Numbered from the stretch's first letter, positions 1 through 12,419 are shown. The stretch: 64,000 nt of DNA from Liquidambar formosana (GCA_039720395.1 CM077826.1:39150790-39214789), one strand, 5' to 3'. The notes: a model not told the origin generated them from the sequence alone. Translations and numbers: made by a program.

Positions 1-110
1 AGAGAATGCCATTTTGATATTTGTCTACCATACTATTTCGAGTTTTTGTGACTCTGAGAATAGAAACTTAATTTTATAAAAATATGACCAAACAAACCAC
101 CAGTACAGTC

Positions 111-162
111 CTTTTAATATCAAGTGTGCGCACCTTCTTTTAATATCAAGTGTGCGCACCTT
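111..162. repeat. Perfect 26-bp tandem duplication
   Basis: Two identical adjacent 26-bp copies (111-136 and 137-162), each beginning cttttaatatcaag and ending gcgcacctt. Identity of the copies suggests a recent duplication. No gene is nearby. Confidence 0.85.
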
Positions 163-354
163 CTGCAAAGATACAAAATTACATCAAGTGCATTTTTTAA
201 ATTCTACTCGCAATTTGTATCTTGGAGAAATCAATTGTTGGATTAGATAAACTTCTAATGTAAGGGATTTATGCTCAGAATTGAGTTCATCCGATACTGA
301 TTGTTATTCGATCCAAAACTTACATTTTTTTTTTCCCCCAATAACAATTCCTCA

Positions 355-480
355 GTTTTAGACAATTATAAATGAAGCAACTCTTAATCTCGGATCAATT
401 TGATTTTTGATATGCATAACCAACATATGAATTAGATTAAATGCAACTATTGGTTTTATAAAATACAAAATACAAATAGA
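355..480. repeat. Diverged fragment resembling the MITE at 62127-62494
   Basis: The order of short matches (atgaag..., cttaat, then ggatcaatttgattttt, then cataacc...) parallels the middle and right part of the MITE at 62.1 kb. Terminal repeats and target duplication are not visible, so this is at best a decayed partial copy. Confidence 0.35.
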
Positions 481-2123
481 AATTTTAAGGTGCAGTGGAT
501 GCAATTTAATGCTGCATCCCATGTACTCGATACCAAAGCCATTGAGCAAACCATTAATCCCTTTTCTCCTATTATTCTGGGACTTGCTGGCACAACTTCC
601 ATAAATGTCATCATAGTAGGAAGCAGTCACATACTCACATTCATGATTGTAACATGGGCAAGTCCCTTCCAAAGTCAAGACCATACATACACATGTGCCC
701 CCAGCGACTATTCAAGTGGTGGGCCACCTCTAAATTCAAATGTAAGGTTGGTTTGTTGGAAGGCAAAAAAAATGTCCACTCATCATGCAATTAGGATTCT
801 TAGATCTAAATGATTCAATGTGACCCACCCAATTCATTGCCACTGGGACCATTCAACCGGCCGGCCACCAGAGTCAGGTGAAGGCCGGTGTTGGCCGCTC
901 ATTGATGGTCTTGTTGGTGACACACATGCACCATGTGTATCACAATCTTCAATTTGCTTATCATGCTAAAGCAGGATTTACACTTTTAGGTTTACCTTAA
1001 AATCATACAAAAACCTGCTTTTTCATATTTTCTTTTCAATAATAACCCCAATCAGATGATAATAATTATTACACAATTACATATATGGTAGAGAAGAGTA
1101 AAATGTAGGCCTTTTTATGCGTAAATCAGAGTCTGAGTCTTGAGTGGGGAGACTTCGTCTTTGGATTTAATGACACATGTCCAAGTGGAGATGGTGGGGC
1201 AAAATTGTCAACTTTATACCAACCAAACTAATCATATTGGCCACTCAAAAATGGGGTTCACTCTATCCATGGATGGCCAGACACTTTGAAAGTGAAAGTT
1301 CAAAAAACATTGCCAAAAAACAGAGAAAATTCAAAACTTATTTTGATGATAACTATAACAGAAAATTGGACTGATGCTGTTGTTTTCATTTTCTTTTCCC
1401 CTAACATCAAGCTAGAGCTTCATTATAAAACATTGTTCAGGTGGCTTAAATCCATCCTACTAATTAAAATCCCTTTTTCACATTCCCCTTACTCAATTAC
1501 TTGAACAATGCTTCTGCCCTAGGCGACAATACATTACTAGGCCATTTTTTCCATTTTTGGTATGCCCAAATCCATAAATTAGGTTCTCTTACTCTGATAT
1601 TTACAACTAATAGGTCAAGTTTGAAACCGCTAATCTTTCATTTTTAAGAAGAGAAGAGATTCTAATGTAGGCCAAGTGACCAAGGATTTCATGGAACTGT
1701 ATATTGAGCCATCAAAAGTCCAAAAGGGGCTAGCAGACATCAAAGAGCTCCAAATAAAATTCCATTTTGCTCTATTTGAAAAGTTTTGTTCAGATGATGG
1801 CTTAAGTTATAGAAATCAGAATCACTCACCATCGATTCTATTTGGATTCTAGGCATTAGCACTATTAGTTCTATATTTGAATTGACTTTGCCAATTTCTC
1901 TGCTCATTTATATATCTTGCAAGAATTACGGGTTAGCATTTATAAAACAAAAAAAAAAAAAGAGCTGTAAGTAGGGTGCTTTTAATTAATAGATTTCGTG
2001 TCTTTTTTTTATTAATCTTTCTTGAGATTTCATCTCAATCTAGTGGATTTTAGTTCTTAGGATATTGACGTTGGTCATATCTATTTATCTCTTTTTGCTG
2101 CCTGTGACACCACCTAAACTAAC

Positions 2124-2326
2124 CTTAAGGGGTGGATCGAGTGGTCCTAAGACCTCTTGCCAAGTAAAAAGTCTTTTAGGGTCAACTCTCACCACTCCCC
2201 TATCAAAGCCACCCCATGAACTTTGTCATGTAATTGCCTAATGCTTGTGGAACGAGGGGGATTGAATGTGCCTAAGGGACTTGTCAGGTATAAAGCATCT
2301 GATGAAAAAAAAAAAAAAAAAAAAAA
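2124..2326 (+). mobile_element. tRNA-derived SINE, full insertion with TSD
   Basis: A 203-bp body ends in a poly(A) run and is flanked by a 17-bp direct repeat, acaccacctaaactaac, at 2107-2123 and 2327-2343. Near the 5' end a box A-like stretch (ggatcgagtggt) is followed by a box B-like ggGTCAAcTC, as expected for a polymerase III promoter. It shares the string cctcttgccaag with the SINE at 55675-55827, so both probably belong to one family. Confidence 0.85.
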
Positions 2327-2413
2327 ACACCACCTAAACTAACATTGGTGGTACATTAGAAGGTAAACGTCCAAATTTGTGAGTGCAGACCATTATAGCA
2401 TATGATAAGTTTC

Positions 2414-2447
2414 TTTTATTTATTTATTTTTTTTTCGACAAATATAA
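2414..2447 (-). mobile_element. Micro-insertion: T-rich run plus short tip, with TSD
   Basis: A 34-bp T-rich segment ending cgacaaatataa lies between near-identical copies of catatgataagtttc (2399-2413) and catatgataactttc (2448-2462). Read on the minus strand it is a poly(A) tail with almost no body, like a retroposon truncated at its very start. Confidence 0.55.
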
Positions 2448-2615
2448 CATATGATAACTTTCATTGCAAATGATGTGTTGCAAATTAGGATTCCTCAAAA
2501 TACTTAAAAAGAGTTTCAAAGAATTTCTTATTCAGTTACGTCAACGTTTGTGAGTAATGGCCGGTAACATCCATATTTAATTGTGAGTGAGGACCATTAC
2601 CAAATTTGATAACTA

Positions 2616-2643
2616 TTTTTTTTTTTTTTTTTTTTTTGGTAAA
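2616..2643 (-). mobile_element. Micro-insertion: poly(T) plus ggtaaa, with TSD
   Basis: A poly(T) run followed by ggtaaa sits between caaatttgataacta (2601-2615) and the diverged copy starting caaatttaatgac (2644). The arrangement matches the other micro-insertions, but the flanking copies have several mismatches. Confidence 0.45.
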
Positions 2644-2801
2644 CAAATTTAATGACTTTAATTGCAAATGATGTTGCAAAATTAGATTTCTCAAAAAATA
2701 AAAATGACACAGAGTAATAATTGTGATAGTTGTGACGGCTAATGGCGGCAGTGGTAACACTGCAGCACCTAGTAGGTTAGTGATTTTATGATTGTTAGAG
2801 A

Positions 2802-3465
2802 TAGGAGTGTTAATGGTTTTGGTTAAGACCGAGAACCAAATCGAACTAAATCGAATCGAGCGGTTTGATTTGGTTTTTTTGTCATTAGGTTTGGTTATGG
2901 TTTTAATTTTAGAAAACCGAACTTAATTAGTTTGGTTTTGGTTTTCAATTTTAAAAAACCAACCAAACCGAAAAAACCGAAAAATATATAATATATATAT
3001 AAATATAATAACTTAAAGTTTGTAAATTCCCAATTCTAATAAGGATAAAATAGGTAATGGGCTCGTTTTTGTTGATTTTAAGTTTCTTATTGTTTTCCCT
3101 TTTTTAGATTGGCATGTATTAAACTAGTTACTAATGTTGTGTGTGATATTGACATATTGATATATGTCAATATGTTTCTATTTTGATACAATGTTTGGTT
3201 TTTTTAGTTGCTAATGTAATGCTTTTATTAAAAATGTTTTTATTTGGAGTTTAGCATGTCATTTTTTTTATTTTCAATTATTTGTTGTTACTTGATAGGT
3301 TAAAACCGAAACCGAACCGAACCAAACCGAAATATAATGGCTTGGTTTGGTTTGGTTTTTCTTAGTATGGTTTGGTTTTGGTTTGGGAGGAACAAAATCG
3401 AAGTATAATGGTTTAGTTTGAAATCTCCCCTAAAACCGAACTGAACCGAACCATTAACACCCCTA
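2802..3465. mobile_element. hAT-type MITE rich in accgaacc repeats
   Basis: The left end reads taggagtgttaatggtt and the right end is its near-perfect reverse complement (aaccattaacaccccta). Eight-bp flanks gttagaga (2794-2801) and gttaaaga (3466-3473) differ at one base and form the target duplication expected of hAT elements. The subterminal regions are dense in accgaacc and ggtttggtt repeats in opposite orientation, so the element can fold on itself. There is no transposase, so it is non-autonomous. Confidence 0.85.
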
Positions 3466-3473
3466 GTTAAAGA

Positions 3474-5187
3474 TACATATAGATCTCCCAGACAATTCCT
3501 TCTCTTTCTCCAATTTTTTATTTTTTTTTTTCTCGGCTCAAGACTCGAACAGAAACTTTTCTCTTATAAGAGAGGGAGATCAAGATGGCATCAAGCTACA
3601 TGACCATTGATATCTCTCCTATGGGATGTGCAAGGTTCTCAAAAAGTAGACTATGTAAGGGATAAGGGCGATATCCAGTTGATTTTTTTTTTGCTAAAGA
3701 AGAAACTCTACTGGATTTTTATTGTACATCTAGCTGCCCAAACGGAAAACAATTATATTTCTGACTGGCCTTTTATTAAATAACCTCTCTTTAAATGAAG
3801 ATGAGAATTCCCAAAAAAGATTTTTAAAAAAACAAAAGAAAAGAAAAGAAAAGAAAGAAAAGTAAAAGGAAAAAGAAGATAAGCACAAACATGATTAGGA
3901 CATTTATGGCTCCAAGTGCGCCTCCACCACCATGCATGTTTGTCTAAGAAATTGTTTCTACATAACTTTGCATTTTCAAGTAACCATGCAATTCCTCAAA
4001 TTCTGATGTTGATTATTGCCAAAGCTATAATTCAGAAAGTAACCCCATCTTAAAATATGATTATTTTCTTAATTAACGATCATTTATTCCCAATTTTCTA
4101 ACTGAAAATAATTAAGAAAATGGATTTGATTTGGGACTATCTTGGCAATTATTGGAATGTAGAGATGAGCCAACTTTTTGCTTGGTGTGTTGACTCAATT
4201 CCGGTTTTGAAAATTTAAGAACACAATTTCACACCGCCCAACAAGTTGTTACCATATCAATATACCATTCTTCATTTAAAAATAAAATTAAATAAAATAA
4301 AATTCTTACAATATCATTAATTTGGAATAACCCAACCCTGGAAATTATGATTCGATGAATATTTTGGACATTAAGTTTAAAAAAAATTGAGATAATAAGT
4401 GTGGCATAATGTTTCACGTACAAAAAGTAATTTTATGGGAAATGCAAATGTGTGAGCCTGCCATCTACTGCAATTATGACGATTTTGGGTTCTACCCCTT
4501 ATATTTAATGGTCTCAAGGACTTTCTCGTATACAATTCAAAGATAAAATAATAAAAACAGTAGAAATTAAGAAGAAATCTTAACACGCGCGGAGAAAACC
4601 ATTTTCATTAATAATTTTTTGAGTTACAAAATAAAGAGATGCACACACCTTTAATTAGAAATGAGTACACGTTTTTGGATTTGAGTATAAAAGTACATAT
4701 TAAAAGAAAAGATAAAAACTCTTAAGAGCTGATTAATTTGTTGTTCAAGTTGAAGGTCCATTCTCTTGGGTCTTCCTTTTCCCTTCTATATTTATGCTTC
4801 GTAACTGCTCCCTAACCACTCCTTACCACATTTGTTTGAAACTCCCACTATACATCTTGCTAGTTTTCTTCAATGCTTTAGGCATTTTTCATGTGCTACA
4901 TTATTACTATGCAACCATGTTAACTTCCTCCATCTGGGCTTTTCATGACCGAATCTAAAAATCTTTTTCAATTGACGAAATCTATAACAGGTTGATCAAT
5001 CCATATTACCTAATAATATTTTTTTTAACCTGTTTTGGTAGAGAGGTCGAATAATCCTATTTTCTGTTTAGACTGATTTTCAGGATGTAAACACACACAT
5101 GAGTACAAGTCATCTAAATAATTCAAACAGTTGTACAGTTTTACTCTAAGAGCTAGGATTGATTAGGGCAAAATTGTTTGTATATAT
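3474..5187. other. Intergenic, no gene recognised
   Basis: AT-rich spacer between the hAT MITE and the copia element. It contains purine-rich low complexity near 3830-3880. No coding region is supported. Confidence 0.6.
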
Positions 5188-5432
5188 TGTGGAACCCTAA
5201 GCCAGCCAAGCCACCAACACATCTAGTGGATCCCAGCTAGCCTTGCTTAATTCATGGAATTATTTTCTTTGCTTAATTCATGGAATTAATTCCATGATTA
5301 GCTGTAAGTATTTTTAGTTAGAATATATTCCGATTGATTCACATTCACTCTGTAAAGGATGTAAATCTGTATATATGCATTACAAAGAATAATGAAAATT
5401 AAGCTTTTCATACAAGCAATATTCTGATCTTA
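5188..5432 (+). repeat. 5' LTR of the copia element
   Basis: Matches the 3' LTR along its whole length but is about 28 bp longer. A segment containing gcttaattcatggaatta is present twice here and once in the 3' copy. The exact 3' border is uncertain by a few bases because it does not end in a clear CA. Confidence 0.88.
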
Positions 5433-5434
5433 TA

Positions 5435-5447
5435 TGGTATCAGAGCC
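5435..5447 (+). other. Primer-binding site (initiator Met-tRNA)
   Basis: tggtatcagagcc immediately after the 5' LTR is the canonical PBS of plant copia elements, complementary to the 3' end of initiator methionine tRNA, where minus-strand DNA synthesis would start. Confidence 0.85.
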
Positions 5448-5480
5448 TCATCATCTCTCACGAGTAACTCAATCCCTCCC

Positions 5481-8400
5481 ATGGCTGCCCAAGAACCCAC
5501 TGTCACAAATCCCATAGTTTTGTCTGCCTTGGCTTCTGTTGATACAAACGCGACCTTGATTGCCATTGCCAACGCCCAACTTCCCCTCAAACTTACCCCT
5601 ATGAATTACCCAACGTGGCGTGCATAGTTTGATTCTCTCTTGATTGGCTATGACTTAATTGGCTACATCAATGGCTCGCACCCGTGTCCCTCTAATAACC
5701 CAACAAAAACCAGTTTTTGGGAGCGCCAAGATCAGCTCCCTATTACATGCCATTCGCATTTCAATCTCTGACTAAATTGCCACTCTTATTGCCTCCACCA
5801 AATCTTCCAAAGAAGCGTGGGACAAACTCAAAGGCCTCTATGCGAATCAATCTCGCTCACGAGCTATGAGTCTCAAGGAACGACTCACTCAACCTTGTGA
5901 TGGCAAGCCTATTGCCAAATATCTACAAACTCTCAAAGCTATCTCAAATGAGTTAGCCCTCATTGATGTTCCACTTCTCGATGATGATTTTGTTATTCAC
6001 ATCCTTAATGGTGTTGGTGATTACTTTAAGGAAATCACTACTGGAATTCGAGCTAGGAAAAATCCCATCTCCTTTGAGGACCTCTATGACAAATTGGTTG
6101 ATTTTGATGCCTATCTCAAATAGCAAGAGGCCCGCCATGAACCTCGAGAGCTTTCTGCCCATACAACTCACTGAGCTAGCAACAACACAAATCGCTTCCC
6201 TTCTCATGCCAACCATGGTGGCTCTCATGGTCGTTCTTTATACTACCGATTCAATGCACATCAAAGTCCTCCACACAATCCAATCGCTTCTCTCAAATCC
6301 AGTATCATGCCAATCAAGGAACCTCATTCACTCCAAATAGCAGGAATAACTTCTCTCAAGGCCGTGGTTACAAGGGCTTTTGCCAACTCTATGATCAATA
6401 AGGCCACATTGCTAAAAGATGTCTTCAGGCTCGTCATTCCACTAATCCCGAACCAACAACCCACTACACCGCCACTAGCTATTCTCCCACTCAAAGTTGG
6501 CTTGTCGATTTCGCTGCAACTAACAATGTCACCTCTGATCTACAGAACTTGTCTTTTTTTCTCTTCCTATGATGGCCCTAACAACACTGTAATCAGTGAT
6601 AGCTAATTTTAAGTATCATTCATTTTGGATCAACTGCTATTCCTAGTCCATCAAAATCTTTTACCGTATCAAATATTCCATATGTTCCTTCTATGCAAAA
6701 AAAAAAATCTTATTTCTGTTTCTCAATTTTGCAAGATTAATATTACATCCATTGAATTTTTTCCATCTCATTTTGATGTGAAGGACCTATGCATAGGGGA
6801 AATTCTCATTCACGGCTTGAATAGACATGATGCATATAAATGGCCAAAGTGTGTACAAGTTTCTACTACCCAACCTTCCACCATGATTGCTGTTAAAGCT
6901 CCAATGCAAGACTGGCACAAACGTCTCGGTCATCCATCAGCTCGCACCCTTCACTATCTTATCAAGCATTTTTCTTTACTTTTGTCATCTATGTTTTTCA
7001 ATCCAACCTTGTGTCCCTTTTATCAATGTTTTAAGAGTCACAAACTTCCCTTTAGTGAGTCTTCCCTTAAGAGTCGTGGTCCCCTTGATCTAATTTACAC
7101 TGATGTATAGGGTCCCTCTCCAATTGAATCAATGGAAAATTTTAAATATTATATTATTTTCATTGATCATTTTACTAAATATGCGTGGATTTATCCTTTG
7201 AGAAAGAAATTTGATGTTTATTCTCTTTTTCCTAAGTTTAAAGTTATGGTTGAAAATTACTTTAAAACTTCAATTGTTTCCATTTATTCTGATGGCGGGG
7301 GTGAGTATAAAAAACTTGGCACTCTTCTCTCTATCCATGGCATCATTCATTTAACCACTCCACCCCACACCCCTTAACACAATGGCGCTGCTGAGTGTTG
7401 CCATTGCTATCTTGTTGAAGCCGGTTTCACCTTCCTTCATCACTCCTCTTTACCTCTTTTTTTTTTTTTTGGTCTCATACTTTCCTCGCTGTAGCCTACT
7501 AAATCAACTGCCTTCCCACACCTCTTCTCGACAACAAATCACCATTTACCACTATCTTTGGTGACTCACCCAATTATCTTAAAATTTCGTGTGTTCGGCT
7601 GCCTATGCTACCCTTGGTTATGCCCCTATTCTCGCCATAAACTTGATTCTTGCTCTCGCCCATGTGTGTTTCTTGGCTATTCTCTCACTCAAAGTGCCTA
7701 TAAATGCTTTGACCCCTCAACTCATCGCCTTTTCCTCTCCAATCATATTGTATTTGACGAGTTTGTGTTTCCCCATCCTTCTTATTTTTCTTCTTCTTTT
7801 CCCACACAATCTCCTCCCTCAAGTGCTTGGTTTCCCATCCACACTGATGCTTATGTTCACATACCAGTCTTGCATGGATCATCATCATTTCGGTAGCCTC
7901 CACTTGCTCTTGCCTTGCCTTCATGCTCCTCATGTCTGCTCCTTCTTGCCGTTAGTGCATTTTCCCCGTTTGCTGCTCTTACATCACTCTCCATATTTCT
8001 TGCCACTCCACCCCCTACCTTCCCAACAACCAACCTCAAACTTCCCCTATACCTCTTGTTTCCCCATCTGACTAAGACCTTACTCTCCCTCGATCTCATT
8101 TTATGACCACTTACACCCAAAGTAACATTTTTAAACCCAATCCCAAATATTTAAATGTTACCCCCATGCACAGCTTCCCATATTCCCTTGAGCCAACTTG
8201 TGTTACACTGGCCTTGTGTGATCCTAAATAGCGTCTTGCCATGTCAGAAGAATTTAATGCTTTGCTCCACAATGGTACATGGGATCTCATTCGCTCGCAC
8301 TCCTCACAAAATCTCATTGGCTGTAAATGGGTGTTCCATGTCAAATGAAAATTAGATAGTACCATTGACCACCACAAAGCGAGACTAGTTGCTAAAGGTT

Positions 8401-9690
8401 TTCATCAACGTCCCGGCATTGACTATACTAAAACATTTAGTTCGATTGTCAAACTTGACACTACTCGGATTGTGCTTAGTCTTATTCTCCAACACAATTG
8501 GCAAATTCGTCAGCTTGATGTAAACAATGCTTTTCTCCATGGCTCACTTTTGGAGGAGGTCTATATGTCTTAACCACTGAGGTTTACTGATTCAATACTT
8601 CCTTCTTATGTCTACAAGCTTTGGCGAGCTCTCTATGGCCTTAAACAAGCACCTCGGGCTTGGTACCACGAGCTTCGCTCTTTTTTGCTCTCCTATGGAT
8701 TCATCAATGCTCAATCCGACACATCTCTCTTTATTTATACTTGCACTAATGTCGTTATTTACTTCCTTGTATATGTTGATGATCTTATTGTTACAAGAAG
8801 TCATGCTAGCCATATCTCTTCTTCATTAGTGCTCTCTCACAGCGGTTTTCTATCAAAGACTTAGGGCCCTTCACTACTTCCTCGGTGTTGAGGTCATTCC
8901 CACCATTGATGTCCTCTTTTTTACTCAACAAAAATATAGCCGTGATCTTCTAATCCGGACTTAGATGGATGGTGCAAAGGAAGTTAGCACTCCACTTCCC
9001 ACCACTAGTTCCCTTATCCTTCATGATGGTTCTACTCCAACCGATGCCTCCAAATACCGTAGTGTCATTGGTGCCTTACAATATCTCAATCTCACACATC
9101 CAGACATCTCCTTTGCTGTGAATAAACTATCCCAATTTATGCATAGTCCCACTGAACTACATTGGACAGTCGCCAAGCGCTTACTTTGCTATCTCAAAAG
9201 CACTATCTTTCATGGTTTCTTTCTTGGGCGAAATATGCCCTTTTCTCTCCATGCCTACTTCGATGTTGACTGGGCTGGTAACCTTGATGACTGCAGATCC
9301 ATAATTGCCTATATTGTGTATCTTGGTGGTAAACCCATCTCTTGGAGTTCTTGTAAACAACGATCAGTCGCTCGCTCCTACACTGGGCAGAGTATCGTGC
9401 AATTGCCTCCACTGCGGCTGAACTTTCTTGGATTCAATCCTTACTTCATGAGCTCAGTGTTCGTTCTTCTCAACCTCCACTGATCTACTGTGACAATATT
9501 GGAGCTAATTATGTGTGTGCAAATCCTGTTTTCAATTATTGTATGAAACACATTGCTATCGACTTTCATTTCGTTCGTGACAAAGTCTCTAAAGGCCTAC
9601 TTCGTGTCGCTCATGCTACCACTACTAATCAGCTTGATGATGCACTCACCAAACCTCTATCTCGCCAACGACTCTCTCTTCTTCAGCCCA
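5481..9690 (+). pseudogene. Decayed copia gag-pol
   Basis: Reading begins at ATG 5481 with a gag-like N-terminus, broken by a stop near 5627. The zinc knuckle near 6375-6420 has a Tyr where the second Cys should be, plus a stop. The protease motif (normally D-S-G-A) reads D-F-A-A near 6505. The GAG-pre-integrase motif HKRLGHPS is at about 6919. Integrase core pieces (DHFTKYAW, then SDGGGEY) lie at 7130-7320. Reverse transcriptase remnants run about 8160-8830 and include the catalytic YVDDL. RNase H (DWAGNLDD) is near 9270, and the C-terminal end (DALTKPL) is near 9640. At least a dozen stops or frameshifts separate these pieces. The gene is non-functional. Confidence 0.9.
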
Positions 9691-9730
9691 AGATTGGTGT
9701 CCCTAATGGGAACACCATCTTGCGGGGGCG

Positions 9731-9947
9731 TGTGAAACCTAAGCTAGCCAAGCCACCAACACATTCAGTGGATCCTAGCTAGCCTTGCTTAATTCATGGA
9801 ATTATTTCCATGATTAGCTGTAACCATTTTTAGTTAGAATATATTCCGATTGATTCACATTCACTTTGTAAAGGATGTAAATCTGTATATATACATTACA
9901 AAGAATAATGAAAATTAAGCTTTTCATACAAGCAATATTTGATCTTA
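9731..9947 (+). repeat. 3' LTR of the copia element
   Basis: Starts tgtgaaacctaagc directly after a short G-rich polypurine-like stretch (gcgggggcg, 9722-9730). It is colinear with the 5' LTR, lacks its internal duplication, and ends at the same gatctta motif. Confidence 0.88.
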
Positions 9948-10325
9948 TATATACAACCCTATTGGAAAAAGGTCTAGGATGAAGAGGTTGGAAATGGTTT
10001 ATATCATAATGTAAAAAATAGCCACATTTTGTAAGGCAAGGCGATGAAAGAGGAAAAATGGAGTATATATCATAATCGAGTGAGCACTCACAAGGGCACA
10101 ACGTGCCCATATTGGGTGAATTAATTTCAAGGGTTCATTTTAAGTTTGTCACTGTAAATATATGGTACTTGTTTCAGTAACCATATTGCCAAGATGTACT
10201 CGCAGATATGCATATGCCGAAGAAAATCCAAAACACCTTCTTCAATGGATCCAACCGATCCAAGAGGAATAAATTAGGAAGACGGATGGTTGAACATTTT
10301 CAGGCCATAACGATAGGTGCGGCAT

Positions 10326-10346
10326 TTTTTTTTTCTTTTTGGTAAG
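10326..10346 (-). mobile_element. Micro-insertion: poly(T) plus ggtaag, with TSD-like flanks
   Basis: A T-rich 21-bp segment ending ggtaag is bracketed by aggtgcggcat (10315-10325) and aggcgcaacat (10347-10357). The flanks are 11-bp copies with a few differences. Same layout as the other micro-insertions in this window. Confidence 0.45.
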
Positions 10347-11178
10347 AGGCGCAACATATTTTTAAGATAGAGCATTAGCTAGCATTGGTTTAAAATCTCC
10401 ACTAAAAAATGGAGATCATGGCCAAATTATTAAAAAGTGCATATAAAGATGTGATAGAAAAGAATATAAATATGGTAGAGAGCTCTGCATCCACTGTAAA
10501 TGAGAGGTTAGTCGTTGAAGTGGACTAATACAAGGTTGTTGATACCTTTTATATTTCACATGTCGTAGTTGTAAACAACGTAAATAATTGAAGCACCTTT
10601 CACTTTCTTGTCTAACGGATGGACAAGCTAGCCTAGAAGGTGTTATGTGGTGTTGATGCAAATGAAGTTTGACATTTGTCCCACAACAAACGAGAAGACA
10701 ATTTTATTTTATTTTTTCGTTTTTTGAAATTTAAATATCTCATTGTCATTTCACTCCTTTATCACCGAAACGAAAGCCCGACATAAACAAGTGGTGGGAA
10801 TTATCATTTGTGCTAAATTAATAATCATAAGAATTTTTCACGGCGTATGATAAGGTGGTAATCGACATATGTTAAAGAATTTTTGGCTAATAGCATTTTA
10901 TATTAAGAAAATGGCTAACACGAGCATCCTTAGCTTTTGCATAAATTTCCATAAGCTCTCATAATATTTGTATGATAAGTACAATACACATTGTTCAATC
11001 ACTTGATCAAGGACTGTATTAAAGTGCCATGCTGCAAATTTTGTGGCACATTCTTAGTAATATCACAAAATAATCAAATTTTCATTCTCTCTCCTATGTT
11101 CAAAACTTGGTGTTTTGGTAAATCATTTATTTCCAGTTATATTAACTTAAAAAGTATTCAAACATGAATACTCATGTC

Positions 11179-11209
11179 TTTTTTTTTTTTTTGATAAGCA
11201 ATTCTCTTT
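11179..11209 (-). mobile_element. Micro-insertion: poly(T) plus gataagca, short TSD
   Basis: Poly(T) followed by gataagcaattctcttt lies between two copies of ctcatgtc (11171-11178 and 11210-11217). The 8-bp duplication is short, so chance is not excluded. Confidence 0.35.
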
Positions 11210-11798
11210 CTCATGTCATATATGCTTAAAGGAAGAACTTTTAATGGGCATTGTCGTAAAACAGTATCAACATAGAATAGTGAGGAAAGGCATATATGGT
11301 GAACTGCTTATGCTGCCCCATCTTTTCACTCTCGCTTTCAAACTCCATATTTTTAAAGAACCGTTAAAAATTAGAATCTTGTTTGGAAATGCCCCCTCGA
11401 GGGGAATTACGGAATGTAGACGGTTGACTACAGCTTCAGCTGCCAAAAAAAAACGAGACAAAAAACGAAGACTATATAGCTTCTTCATCTTTTAAATTAC
11501 CGAAATACCCCTCCTTTGGAAAAATGTGGTCCATTCTACTTCATGGTTACGCGATGAGATTACTTGACAGTAATACCCTTGTCAATTAGGTTTCCACCGA
11601 ACATGGGTCACTAGGTCATGTCCATTTCAATCTCTGAAAAAGAATTGATTGGAGCGCCTCCTTTTAAGGGACCTTTTTATATTTTATTTTTAATGTCTTA
11701 CTTATTTTCTTGCTAATTATTTCTTATTAGTGCTCTTTATCTCTCTTATATCCCAGGTCCCTAAAGTGCACCCCACCCTATCCTGACATCCCCCACCT

Positions 11799-11822
11799 CC
11801 CCCCCCCCCCCCCCCCCCCCCC
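11799..11822. repeat. 24-base poly(C) tract
   Basis: An uninterrupted run of 24 C followed by a T run. It is one of seven long G/C homopolymers in this window. Confidence 0.9.
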
Positions 11823-12419
11823 TTCTTTTTTTTTTTAAGCAAAGCAAAATAGCACAATTAAATGCATTGTGTTCTTACATAATTTTAATCCTTTTTTAAG
11901 GACCGGAATGGAAGAAATTAATTTTCATTAAGGTAGCATATCGCTAATGCAGTAGTTAAAATAAAAGTCCAAGTCCACTGCGCATCAAAGCGAAACAAAA
12001 ACCACATTGAGAAAAAATAGACTAATTGAAGAGCGAACAACTTATGCCAATAATATCGAACTTTCCTTTTTAGTAGCTATTTAGACAACACTCCTAAGGT
12101 TGTGTAGGTTTTAAAATTTTTACTATGACTTGACCATGTGCTAATCTGAACAAATATTTTCTTAACAGGTTTCGATATATTTTTGAAATTTTAAAATTAT
12201 TCAGTTAAACTTGAATAACTTGACTATTTGGCTTGTTTACCGATTACCATTCCATTTAAAAATGGAAAATAATAAATAATAATAATAATGTTAGAGGTTG
12301 GACAATATGGTGGGTATAGTCGTAATTCCGCGGAAACCATATCTGTAATTTCAAAATTAGAATACTAGAGAGAGTCTGCGTCTGTGTTTCATCTCCTAGT
12401 TAAAGATTTGTAAGTATAA

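Larger units (their letters stand above)
1..2106. other. Intergenic, no gene recognised
   Basis: No reading frame here shows a recognisable domain or plausible exon structure; the short ORFs on both strands look random. The stretch is AT-rich and contains the tandem duplication at 111-162 and a probable diverged MITE piece near 355-480, listed separately. Confidence 0.6.
5188..9947 (+). mobile_element. Degenerate Ty1/copia LTR retrotransposon
   Basis: The element has two LTRs (5188-5432 and 9731-9947), a primer-binding site matching initiator Met-tRNA (tggtatcagagcc, 5435-5447) and internal gag-pol remains. The domain order is gag, protease, integrase, reverse transcriptase, RNase H, and integrase before RT marks the copia superfamily. 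A short tatat target duplication is plausible on both sides but lies in AT-rich DNA. The internal region has many in-frame stops and frameshifts, so it cannot be autonomous. The LTRs differ at roughly nine positions plus indels over about 215 aligned bases, so the insertion is not recent. Confidence 0.93.
9948..12419. other. Intergenic / upstream region of the CIP7-like gene
   Basis: No coding region is supported. It contains two candidate micro-insertions (10326-10346 and 11179-11209) and a 24-base C run (11799-11822). The proximal promoter of the downstream gene probably lies in the last kilobase, but no TATA box could be assigned with confidence. Confidence 0.55.

Noticed and set aside
5953..8377. 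Minus-strand ORFs opposite the copia element
   Set aside because: They mirror the gag-pol strand and share no family features; shadows only.
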